Of a DNA stretch of 64,000 nt, positions 23,832-31,817 are shown piece after piece. Where the stretch lies: contig CAMGFA010000002.1 in NCBI GenBank assembly GCA_946055165.1, positions 1 to 64,000 on the forward strand, written 5' to 3'. Origin of the DNA: an uncultured Bacteroidales bacterium. GTDB lineage: Bacteria; Bacteroidota; Bacteroidia; Bacteroidales; UBA932. The notes beneath the pieces are model-generated. The model saw only the letters and a list, made by a program, of their open reading frames with translations. It was not told where the DNA came from and made no database searches. The stretch's first letter is position 1. The number at the start of each line of letters is the position of its first letter. The translations under genes and the position numbers were made by a program.

Positions 23832-25132
23832 TTAGATTTTTTTATGAAATTAACGCTTAAAGCGCCAAATATTAATAATAGTCCTGCAATCAAGAACATA
23901 CTTACCTGGGCTCCTCCCACGAGTTTGAGAAGCAGACCTCCGATGGCTGCAGCAACAATCTGCGGCAGGCAGATGGTGCAGTTGAAAAGTCCCAGATATG
24001 AGCCGATGTGCTCTCCCTTCAGGGAATTGGTGAGGATGCTGAAAGGCAATGCAAGCATTGCTGCCCAGGCTGCACCTATGAGAAGGAAAGATATGAAGAG
24101 CAAGTATTTGTCGTGAATGAAGAAAACGGAAGCGAAACCAGCAGCACCGATAAGGAGGCTGCTTATGTAGGCAACTTTTTCGTTTTTGAACTTAGGGATG
24201 ACAACGGCCCAAATTAAAGAGCCTACGGCCTGAACGGCGAAAAGAATGCCACCCCAGTTGCCGGCTTCCTGATATCCGGCAGATTTGACATCGGTTGTGC
24301 CCCAGACAGTATCGGCAATCGCGCCGTTGGTGTAGGTCCACATATAGAGGAATGCAGCCCAGCAGAAGAACTGGACAAGGCCTACAGTCCAGAAGGTTGA
24401 AGGAGCATTGCGGAGGAGCTGGATGAAGTTCGGATTCTTTTTGCTCTTTTCGGCTTCGAGGTCAATGCCGTGGAATTCGGCATACTCCTTCGGAGGCATT
24501 TCCTTAACGGTGAAGATAGTGTAAAGAACGCAGAGAATCAGAATGGCTGCTCCAACATAGAAAGCATATTTTACAGTGTCCGGAATCTGCCCTTCAGGGG
24601 CGGTGTTTGCCAGGCCGATCCAGGCAAAAACAAAAGGAAAGACATAGCCGACAAGGCTGCCTGCATTGCAGAGGAAACTCTGGATGGAATAGGCTTTTGT
24701 CTTCTGCTTTTCATTCACCATATCGCCCACCAGCATCTTGAACGGCTGCATTGCCATATTGATGGAGGTGTCCAGAAGCATGAGGGCCACTAGCCCGAAA
24801 ACCATTGCTCCGCCTATTGTGAGACCGAAACTTCCCGCGTTCGGAAGCAGGCACATGACAAGAATTGCAACGAGAGAGCCTAACAGGAGATATGGGATTC
24901 GACGTCCCAGTTTGCACCAGGTCCTGTCGCTGTATTTTCCCACGAGAGGCTGCACAATCATACCCATCAGTGGTGGAAGAATCCAAAAGAAACTGAGGCT
25001 GTGAGGGTCTGCCCCAAGTGTTGCAAAGATGCGTGAAATGTTTGCACTCTGCAATGAATATGCTATCTGAACTCCGAAAAATCCGAAGCTGAGATTCCAT
25101 AATTGCCAAAAACCGAGATCTTTTTTCTGCAT
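23828..25132 (-). CDS. GPH/SLC45-type sugar transporter (MFS)
   Basis: This is an inner-membrane permease, probably for maltose or maltooligosaccharides by cation symport. Starting at the ATG at 25132 gives 434 aa with about 12 hydrophobic segments; the longer upstream start is rejected as it runs through the promoter. Motifs fit the sugar-transporter group: QIAYSLQSANISRIF near the N terminus and GKYSDRTWCKLGRRIPYLL in the loop between TM2 and TM3. It is the first gene of the susC-susD operon, a layout in which inner-membrane and outer-membrane uptake are expressed together. The substrate is inferred from the neighbours. Confidence 0.88.
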   Translation of the reverse strand: MQKKDLGFWQLWNLSFGFFGVQIAYSLQSANISRIFATLGADPHSLSFFWILPPLMGMIVQPLVGKYSDRTWCKLGRRIPYLLLGSLVAILVMCLLPNAGSFGLTIGGAMVFGLVALMLLDTSINMAMQPFKMLVGDMVNEKQKTKAYSIQSFLCNAGSLVGYVFPFVFAWIGLANTAPEGQIPDTVKYAFYVGAAILILCVLYTIFTVKEMPPKEYAEFHGIDLEAEKSKKNPNFIQLLRNAPSTFWTVGLVQFFCWAAFLYMWTYTNGAIADTVWGTTDVKSAGYQEAGNWGGILFAVQAVGSLIWAVVIPKFKNEKVAYISSLLIGAAGFASVFFIHDKYLLFISFLLIGAAWAAMLALPFSILTNSLKGEHIGSYLGLFNCTICLPQIVAAAIGGLLLKLVGGAQVSMFLIAGLLLIFGALSVNFIKKSK

Positions 25133-25155
25133 TGTCGTTTTAGTGTGTATCGTCG

Positions 25156-25186
25156 CGAATATACCTACATAAAAATTAAAATCAAA
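25156..25186 (-). promoter_or_regulatory. Promoter of the transporter-susC-susD operon
   Basis: On the minus strand TTTG (25183-25186) is followed after 19 bases by TATATTCG (25156-25163), 7 of 8 matching TTTG-N19-TAnnTTTG when the -7 box is scored. The ATG is 23 bases further on. The regulator repeats lie immediately upstream. Confidence 0.75.
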
Positions 25187-25194
25187 TCCGGGAG

Positions 25195-25244
25195 TGGACG
25201 AAATGTGCAATGATTTGGACGAATGGTGATAATTCAGCGACGAA
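25195..25244. promoter_or_regulatory. Triple 21 bp-spaced operator between divergent promoters (probable LytTR site)
   Basis: TGGACGAA at 25195-25202, TGGACGAA at 25216-25223 and GCGACGAA at 25237-25244 are spaced by exactly 21 bp, two turns of the helix. LytTR-domain regulators bind direct repeats of about 9 bp with such spacing. The site lies 8 bases from the -33 box of the sus operon promoter and 10 bases from that of the kinase gene, where an activator would touch polymerase on either side. That the neighbouring LytTR regulator binds here is inference. Confidence 0.65.
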
Positions 25245-25254
25245 AAACAGGTGC

Positions 25255-25285
25255 TTTGTATATTTCTTAAAAATGTCTATATTCG
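25255..25285 (+). promoter_or_regulatory. Promoter of the kinase-regulator-GH13 operon
   Basis: TTTG (25255-25258), 19 bases, then TATATTCG (25278-25285), 15 bases before the ATG. The -7 box and spacing are identical to those of the divergent sus promoter. Confidence 0.7.
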
Positions 25286-25300
25286 TGACATCCAATAGGT

Positions 25301-26644
25301 ATGAATAAGGCTAAAACTATCAGTGTGGCTCAAATAGTCCACCTCTTCAGCATCTTGCACTCCGCTCTCGCCCTGTCCTGCAGATCTTTGGGACTTAGCG
25401 ACGAACTTGCGCTGACCATGCTCACAATTACAATGGCCGTTGTCATCTGTATGAAAAAAAAGGTGGTTGTGGAGTTCTATGCCTTGAGTATTATCATTGT
25501 CAATGTGCTGGGATATCTGTCCGGAATTCTGTTCGCACAACTTTTGTCCAGTCTCATACCTGCGCCGATGGCGGTTCACGCCATTTCCACATTTGTAACC
25601 ACTGAAATTCTGGGTTGGGGTCTGGTCTGGCTCACTTCCTTTTTCAAAAAGGAGGAAGAGGGCAATGTGTGGGAGTCGCTCCGCTTTGTGGTGATTGCCG
25701 CGATGGGAATATTGCTGGTCCGTCTTGTGATTCTGGCCTTGCTCTCCAACATGTCTCTGACAGTGGACCAGGTTATAAATGTGGTGATGAAGGCGGTCAA
25801 CAATGTGGTTGCTTTGGTCATCCTTCTGTGTCTGGACGTTCTTTATGTGCGTTATGTCCAAACTCTGCTGAAAAACCGCCCGATGGTATGGAAAATCCTG
25901 TTCCTTCTTGTCTTCATTATGGGCGTAGCCGCCATTGAGGCTCTTCTCATAGGAAAAGGCACTCTGTTTTCCCTGGCTTATGTTGTGTCCCTCATATTGC
26001 ACATCACGGTGTTAAGCATTGTCTATATGATAAACTATGTGCGTCTGTCGAAAGAGCAGATGCTTGAGGCCAAAGTTAACGCGAATCTTGCCCAATACCG
26101 CTATATCAAACTCAAGAGCCAGGTCAATCCTCATTTTCTCTTCAATTCCCTCAACATTCTCGATTGTCTGATTTGCGAGGAGAAAACAGCACAGGCCAGT
26201 CTTTACACTCACAAACTGGCAGGAGTGTACAGATATCTGATAAAGAGTGAAGACATAGATATGGTGAGTCTTCGGGAAGAACTCGATTTTGTGAACCAGT
26301 ATATCGACCTACTGAAGGTCCGTTTCCCCGATGGATTGAATGTGGAGATTTCGGTTGAGGAAAAATACATGTCCAGAATGCTTCTGCCTTGTTCCCTGCA
26401 GCTTCTGGTGGAAAATGCCATAAAGCACAATTCCATTTTGCCTCAGAATCCTTTGACTTTGAGCATTTCGGCGGATGGCGATGCGCTCACTGTAAAAAAC
26501 AACATCGTGCCAAAAATGACTCCCTCGCCATCGACAGGCCTGGGACATAAATATATAAGGCAACAGTATCTTGACCTTTGTGGCAAGGAGATACAAATCC
26601 TTGATGGGGAAGATTACTATGCCGTAGTTTTACCTTTATTGTAG
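25301..26644 (+). CDS. LytS/YehU-type sensor histidine kinase
   Basis: This inner-membrane sensor kinase phosphorylates the LytTR regulator encoded next. The 447 aa protein has seven to eight hydrophobic segments within residues 1-245 and no periplasmic ligand domain of note. The His_kinase domain follows, with phospho-acceptor H278 in QVNPHFLFNSLN. The ATP-binding part includes LQLLVENAIKHN (N box, about 367-377) and GLGHKYIRQQY. The signal sensed is unknown; a maltooligosaccharide or transport-linked cue would fit its place in the starch locus. It is 7 bases upstream of the regulator gene. Confidence 0.92.
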   Translation: MNKAKTISVAQIVHLFSILHSALALSCRSLGLSDELALTMLTITMAVVICMKKKVVVEFYALSIIIVNVLGYLSGILFAQLLSSLIPAPMAVHAISTFVTTEILGWGLVWLTSFFKKEEEGNVWESLRFVVIAAMGILLVRLVILALLSNMSLTVDQVINVVMKAVNNVVALVILLCLDVLYVRYVQTLLKNRPMVWKILFLLVFIMGVAAIEALLIGKGTLFSLAYVVSLILHITVLSIVYMINYVRLSKEQMLEAKVNANLAQYRYIKLKSQVNPHFLFNSLNILDCLICEEKTAQASLYTHKLAGVYRYLIKSEDIDMVSLREELDFVNQYIDLLKVRFPDGLNVEISVEEKYMSRMLLPCSLQLLVENAIKHNSILPQNPLTLSISADGDALTVKNNIVPKMTPSPSTGLGHKYIRQQYLDLCGKEIQILDGEDYYAVVLPLL

Positions 26645-26651
26645 AAGTATT

Positions 26652-27410
26652 ATGAAAGTTCTGATTGTAGAAGATGAGATTATGGCTCAGAAGAGCTTGG
26701 TCAGAATGTTGACGAGACTGTTTCCTGAAATGGAAGTGGTCGGTCTGTGCGGCTCGGTGAAGGACACGGTTAATTGGCTGCAGACTCCCGGCAATGTGGC
26801 CGACATCATTTTTATGGATGTCGAGCTTTCCGACGGTATCTGCTTTGAAATTTTCCGAAAAGTCAATATCACTTCCAAAGTGGTAATGACAACTGCCTAT
26901 GACAACTATGCCATCAAGGCTTTTGAAGCCGGTAGCGTGGATTATTTGCTCAAACCCATTGATCCGGAAGCCCTCCGGCGTGCAGTGGGCCGATGCAAAA
27001 TGAGTGGAGGAACAGTTGATGTGGCTTATCTGCTTTCTCAGTTCGGGGGTACTTCCCGACCTGCAAAGCAGTACAAGGAACGTTACATAGTCCGCTTCAA
27101 CGACCGCATTGTTCCGATAGAAGTGAGCAACATAGCTTATATCTATTCCGAAGAGAAGAACAATTATCTGGTTACTTTTCAGGAAGGCCGTTATGTCCTG
27201 GATTCGTCGCTCGACATTATAATAGACGATTTGGACCCGGAACAGTTTTTCAGAATCTCCCGCAGTTGCGTCATCTCCATAAAAGCGATAAAAAGCATTG
27301 TCAAGCAGCTTGGCGGGCGTCTGAAGATTGTCCCAACCCTGCCTTGCGGTTTTGAAATGATGGTCAGCCGCTCCCGTGTGGATGATTTTATCAACTGGTT
27401 GGAAAAATAA
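26652..27410 (+). CDS. LytTR-family response regulator
   Basis: The 252 aa protein has a receiver domain at residues 1-120 with acidic pocket E7/D8, phospho-acceptor D56 (FMDVELSDG), T80/T81 and K101 (LLKPID). A LytTR DNA-binding domain lies at about residues 140-250 (ERYIVRFNDRIVPIEVSNIAYIYSEEKNNYLV, then FFRISRSCVIS). Such regulators bind paired direct repeats. It replaces the SusR-type regulator found in the classical Bacteroides starch locus, and the repeats at 25195-25244 are its obvious candidate target. Confidence 0.94.
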   Translation: MKVLIVEDEIMAQKSLVRMLTRLFPEMEVVGLCGSVKDTVNWLQTPGNVADIIFMDVELSDGICFEIFRKVNITSKVVMTTAYDNYAIKAFEAGSVDYLLKPIDPEALRRAVGRCKMSGGTVDVAYLLSQFGGTSRPAKQYKERYIVRFNDRIVPIEVSNIAYIYSEEKNNYLVTFQEGRYVLDSSLDIIIDDLDPEQFFRISRSCVISIKAIKSIVKQLGGRLKIVPTLPCGFEMMVSRSRVDDFINWLEK

Positions 27411-27428
27411 CAACAAATAATATTGAGT

Positions 27429-29747
27429 ATGAAATTGAAAAAAACTATTTTGATTTTGGCATTCGCAAGCCTGTTTTTGGCTTGTGAGCCAACGGACGAT
27501 CCTAACCCGGGACCGGGACCGGATCCCGTGGAGGAATTTGACATTACCAAACTTGAACCCGGCCTGAGCTGCAATCCGGCCGTTCCTTCCACCGAAGAGG
27601 CCTGTGTGATGTACTACAAGGCCGGTGGAGAATTCCCTTTCAGCGGTTCCACCGACGACCTCTACGCCCACGTATGGATACGGAACATCTCCGGGGACTG
27701 CTATGTGCTGGCCGAGTGGGGGCAGAATACAGACAAACTCAAATGGCAGCCGACGGCAGAGAAGGATGTATGGCAAATTGAGGTTTCGCCTTCTGTTAGG
27801 GAGTGGTTCGGCGCCGAGGAAGGTGCCACGATGTCCAAGATTGGCGTTGTTGTCCGCAATGCCAACGGCAGCAAGCAGAGCGGGGACCTCTTTATCAATT
27901 TGAACGATGCGTCCGATGTCTTCGAGCCTGCAGCAGTTGAGAAGGCCTCACTGCCATCGGGAGTTCAGGAAGGAATCAACTACCTTTCTTCCACATCCGT
28001 GTGCCTCGTTCTTTTGGAGAAGGACAAGGACGGCAACAGCTACGACCATTCTTTCGTTGTGGGAGATTTCAACTCATGGAAGCTTTCGAACAAATACCAG
28101 ATGAAGCGTGACGATGCTGCCGGATGCTGGTGGATTACCCTTACAGGGCTCGAGCCGGGCAAGGAATACCGTTACCAGTACCATCTTACAAAGGGAGAGA
28201 CCGACTATGTCCGCATCCACGACCCTTATACCGAAATCACCTATGATGGAGGAGAGGACAAATGGATAAGCAGCACAACCTATCCAAACATGCCTGCATT
28301 CCCGCAGGAAACAGGCGGCATCCTTTCCGCTTTCCAGACCGATGCTCCGCAGTACAGCTGGAAGAACGGGGACTATAAAATTGCCGATCCGGACAATCTC
28401 GTTATCTATGAATTGCTTTTGAGGGATTTCTCTGCAAGCAGGGATTTGGCCGGTTGTGTAGAGCATTTGGACTATCTGCAGAATCTTGGCATCAATGCAA
28501 TCGAGCTTATGCCTGTTCAGGAGTTTGACGGCAATGACAGCTGGGGCTACAACCCGCGTTCATATTTTGCACTTGACAAGGCCTACGGCACCCGCCAGGC
28601 TTACAAGGAGTTCATCGATGAATGCCACCGCCGCGGTATTGCCGTGCTGCTCGATGTGGTTTACAACCACGCCACCGGAGCCCATCCAATGGCCAAACTC
28701 TATTGGGACAGCGCCAACAACAGGACAGCGGAGAACAATCCTTGGTTCAACGTTACAGCACCTCACCCTTACTCGGTTTATCACGACTGGAATCACGAGA
28801 ATGCCGATGTTCGCAAGCACGTGAAGAGAAGCCTTGAGTACCTTCTTACAGAGTACAAGTTCGACGGTTTCCGTTTCGACCTCACAAAGGGATTCACCCA
28901 GCGCAACTGCAATGAAAACACCTGTGCAAATTATGACCAGAGCCGTATAGACATTCTCACCGACTACACCAATGCCATCCACAAGACCAATCCGAATGCC
29001 GTTGTCATTTTGGAGCACTTCTGCGACAACAGCGAGGAGAAAGTTTTGGGAACCAAAGGAATGAAGGTCTGGAGAAATATGAACAACGCTTATTGCCAGA
29101 CAGCTATGGGCTGGCTCAAAGAGGGTGACGACCTTTCCGGAATGTGGACATCCACATCCATGCCTTTCGGCTCGCTTGTGGGCTTTATGGAAAGTCACGA
29201 TGAGGAGCGCACCGCCTATAAAGCAAAAAAATGGGGCAATGGCACTGTCAGCTCCGACCTTGCCACAAGAGTGGAGCGTCTCAAGCTGAACGCCGCTTTC
29301 TCCATGCTTGTACCTGGACCTAAGATGATATGGCAGTTCGGAGAACTGGGCTACGATATTTCAATTGAAGAAGGCGGCAGAACAGCGGCCAAGCCTCTGC
29401 ATTGGGATTATTACGACGATTCTTCCCGCCGTTCTCTGTACGATGCCTATTCTCATCTTCTTGCCTGGCGCTGGGCACATCCTGAGTTCTACAGCAGCTC
29501 TTCGACATTCAATATTTATGCAGGCAGCGGAAAGACCGTGAGAACAATGATTTTCGAAAGCGGAAGCAAAGCGGCTGCCGTTATAGGCAACTTCGGCACT
29601 GCTGCAGAAGATATGACCCTGCTCCTTCCGGCAGAAGGTAGGTGGGTACAGGACGGGACTTCCCAGGCTTACAATGTCGGCTTTGAAAAGTCCCTCTACT
29701 TAGGTTCTATGGCTCCTGGCGAATACAGGATATTTGTCAAGGATTAA
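27429..29747 (+). CDS. GH13 lipoprotein with CBM48-like domain (pullulanase/amylase type)
   Basis: This is an alpha-glucan-active enzyme, probably surface or periplasmic and membrane-anchored. The ATG at 27429 is preferred over TTG two codons earlier. The lipobox is at residue 19 (SLFLA then Cys), followed by a Pro/Gly/Asp linker. Residues about 55-160 are a beta-rich module of uncertain type. About 190-290 is an E-set/CBM48-like domain (HSFVVGDFNSW). The GH13 barrel spans about 320-690 with D484 (FRFDLTK), E529 (VVILEHF) and D591 (MESHDEE). The 772 aa length and domain order recall pullulanases and branching-type enzymes; exact specificity is not decidable. It is 18 bases after the regulator gene. 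Its stop overlaps the SDR stop on the opposite strand by 4 bases. Confidence 0.9.
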   Translation: MKLKKTILILAFASLFLACEPTDDPNPGPGPDPVEEFDITKLEPGLSCNPAVPSTEEACVMYYKAGGEFPFSGSTDDLYAHVWIRNISGDCYVLAEWGQNTDKLKWQPTAEKDVWQIEVSPSVREWFGAEEGATMSKIGVVVRNANGSKQSGDLFINLNDASDVFEPAAVEKASLPSGVQEGINYLSSTSVCLVLLEKDKDGNSYDHSFVVGDFNSWKLSNKYQMKRDDAAGCWWITLTGLEPGKEYRYQYHLTKGETDYVRIHDPYTEITYDGGEDKWISSTTYPNMPAFPQETGGILSAFQTDAPQYSWKNGDYKIADPDNLVIYELLLRDFSASRDLAGCVEHLDYLQNLGINAIELMPVQEFDGNDSWGYNPRSYFALDKAYGTRQAYKEFIDECHRRGIAVLLDVVYNHATGAHPMAKLYWDSANNRTAENNPWFNVTAPHPYSVYHDWNHENADVRKHVKRSLEYLLTEYKFDGFRFDLTKGFTQRNCNENTCANYDQSRIDILTDYTNAIHKTNPNAVVILEHFCDNSEEKVLGTKGMKVWRNMNNAYCQTAMGWLKEGDDLSGMWTSTSMPFGSLVGFMESHDEERTAYKAKKWGNGTVSSDLATRVERLKLNAAFSMLVPGPKMIWQFGELGYDISIEEGGRTAAKPLHWDYYDDSSRRSLYDAYSHLLAWRWAHPEFYSSSSTFNIYAGSGKTVRTMIFESGSKAAAVIGNFGTAAEDMTLLLPAEGRWVQDGTSQAYNVGFEKSLYLGSMAPGEYRIFVKD

Positions 29748-30538
29748 AGCTTGTAGTACAGACTCATAATCCAGGCAAAGGTCCTGGATGGCAAAACGGT
29801 CCGGGCAACTACCGCAAGTCTCTGAAGGAAACTTGAGATTATGTAGTGGTAGCCCGGACGTTTTTTGCGTACGATTCTCGACACTTTTGCAGCAAGAAAC
29901 TCGGGTTTGAGGCCATTGGTCTCGTCCTTTTCTATGCTGGCAAGAGAGCGTGCGTAGCTCGGATAGGCTTCGTGCACTTCGGGATTGTCCACGCTCTTTC
30001 GCTGTGCCGTGAATGAGGTGGAGAAATCGCCCGGTTCGATTACTGTAACATTTATTCCGAACTTCCTGACTTCCAGCCTCAAGGCCTCGCAGTAGCCTTC
30101 AATGGCGAATTTCGAGGCGCTGTACATTCCCTGATAAGGCAGGCCTACCAGTCCGCCTATGGAACTCAGGCATATTATATGTCCTTTTCCCTGTTTTCTC
30201 ATAATAGGGACGATGCACTTGAGAAAGCGCACCATCCCAAAGAAATTCACGTCCATCTGCCTTTGACAGTCTTCGAGACTGGAGAATTCCAGCGGTCCGC
30301 CTATTCCCATACCGGCATTGTTGATAAAGACATCAATCCTGCCTTCGGCCTCAAGGACCGAGTTTACAGCCGCCTCAACATCGGCCTGGCATGTGGCTTC
30401 GGCTTTGATGTAGTGCACACCCGGCAGTTGTTGGCAGTCTTTACGGTGAGTCCCGTAAACAATATGTCCATCGGCAGCAAGCCTCTGGGCCATGGCTTTG
30501 CCAAAGCCCGAAGTGATTCCGGTAATTAAGATGACCAT
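29744..30538 (-). CDS. Short-chain dehydrogenase, probable 3-ketosphinganine reductase
   Basis: This 264 aa classical SDR has the nucleotide-binding GITSGFG motif at residues 6-12, NNAG at about 93-96, and the catalytic S...YSASK at about 145-163. The family alone does not give the substrate. The gene starts 4 bases after the serine palmitoyltransferase stop, so both enzymes are made together. The step after that enzyme is reduction of 3-ketosphinganine by an SDR. I therefore infer this role; another lipid-linked ketone is possible. Confidence 0.7.
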   Translation of the reverse strand: MVILITGITSGFGKAMAQRLAADGHIVYGTHRKDCQQLPGVHYIKAEATCQADVEAAVNSVLEAEGRIDVFINNAGMGIGGPLEFSSLEDCQRQMDVNFFGMVRFLKCIVPIMRKQGKGHIICLSSIGGLVGLPYQGMYSASKFAIEGYCEALRLEVRKFGINVTVIEPGDFSTSFTAQRKSVDNPEVHEAYPSYARSLASIEKDETNGLKPEFLAAKVSRIVRKKRPGYHYIISSFLQRLAVVARTVLPSRTFAWIMSLYYKL

Positions 30539-30542
30539 AAGA

Positions 30543-31736
30543 CTACTGGATTACGCCAGTTTCTTTGAAAATGGCCGTGAGTTTCTCAACAGCTATGTCG
30601 ATGTGCTCTTTTGTGTGGGTTGCCATAAGGGCAAAGCGGATGAGCACATCTTTTTCCGGCACTGCCGGAGATATCACAGGAGTGATGAATACTCCCTGGT
30701 CGTAGGCCATCCTCACAATGGTGAGGGCTTTTATGGTGTCGCGGACCATAAGAGGGATGATTGGCGATTCCGTGGCGTTGATGTCGAAACCATTGTCGCG
30801 GAAGCGCTTCCACGCGTAGCGGGTGATGTCCCAGAGATGCTCTCTTCTCTGCGGCTCTTCGATCATGAGGTCGAGGGCTTTGGAGGCGGCGGCAACTGCG
30901 GCCGGAGTCATCGATGCGCTGAAAATCAAAGAGCGGGAGTTGTGCTTGAGGAAGTTGATTACCTTCTCGCTGCCGGCGATGAAGCCTCCCAGCGAGCCGA
31001 AACTCTTGGAGAAGGTTCCCATAATGAGGTCCACCCTGTCGGTGAGGCCAAAGTGGCTGGCTGTGCCGCTGCCGTTCTCGCCGAACACTCCAAGGCCGTG
31101 GGCATCGTCAATCATCACTGCCGCATTGTATTGCTCTGCGAGGTCGCAGATCTGCGGGAGCGGGCACAAATCGCCGAGCATGGAATATACACCGTCAACC
31201 ACAATGAGCTTCGGCTTGTCGGCCTCGCATGCCTTGAGCTTTTTCTCAAGAGCGTTCATATCATTGTGTTTGAACTTATATACGGTGCTCCAGCTCAGGC
31301 GGCTGCCGTCGATGATGCAGGCGTGGTCGGTATCGTCAAGAAGAATATAGCCTCCGCGGAATCCGAGGGCGCTCACTACGCCGAGGTTGACCTGGAAGCC
31401 TGTGCTGAATGTGACTGCCTTGTCCATCCCCACGAATTTGGCGAGCTTGCGCTCAAGCTCTTCGTGGATGTCGAGGGTTCCGTTGAGGAAACGGCTGCCC
31501 GAGCAACTGGTGCCATACTTCTGCACGGCTGCAATCGCTGCTTCTTTAAGTCGTGGATCGTCAGAGAGTCCAAGGTAGGAATTGGAGCCGAACATAAGGG
31601 CCTGGCTTCCGTCAGTCATTTGAACCTCAGGGTCTTGCCCTGATGAAATAGGTCGATAGTACGGATATATGCCCGCAGCCATCGTTTCTTGCGGCAGGGT
31701 AAATCTGCCGCAGAGTTCGTTCAATAACTCGTTCAT
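30543..31736 (-). CDS. spt: Serine palmitoyltransferase
   Basis: This PLP enzyme condenses serine with a fatty acyl-CoA to 3-ketosphinganine, the first step of sphingolipid synthesis. The 397 aa protein belongs to the alpha-oxoamine synthase family. PLP lysine K244 lies in GTFSKSFGSLGG, ring-stacking H138 in DDTDHAC, and D210 with H213 in IDDAHGLG. The whole chain reads very like characterised Bacteroides SPT (for example SRFLNGTLD, IMGTFSKS, ATESPIIPL, RFALMATHT), which separates it from 2-amino-3-ketobutyrate CoA ligase and 8-amino-7-oxononanoate synthase. It is first in a two-gene operon. A near-consensus CATCTTTG at 31769-31776 (minus) may be its -7 box. Confidence 0.93.
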   Translation of the reverse strand: MNELLNELCGRFTLPQETMAAGIYPYYRPISSGQDPEVQMTDGSQALMFGSNSYLGLSDDPRLKEAAIAAVQKYGTSCSGSRFLNGTLDIHEELERKLAKFVGMDKAVTFSTGFQVNLGVVSALGFRGGYILLDDTDHACIIDGSRLSWSTVYKFKHNDMNALEKKLKACEADKPKLIVVDGVYSMLGDLCPLPQICDLAEQYNAAVMIDDAHGLGVFGENGSGTASHFGLTDRVDLIMGTFSKSFGSLGGFIAGSEKVINFLKHNSRSLIFSASMTPAAVAAASKALDLMIEEPQRREHLWDITRYAWKRFRDNGFDINATESPIIPLMVRDTIKALTIVRMAYDQGVFITPVISPAVPEKDVLIRFALMATHTKEHIDIAVEKLTAIFKETGVIQ

Positions 31737-31817
31737 TATTTTTAGGTTTTAGTTCAATTTCAGTTCGGCAAAGATGGCGTTTTTTTCAGAAACTTCCAAA
31801 TGCCGGCCTGCAGGGGG

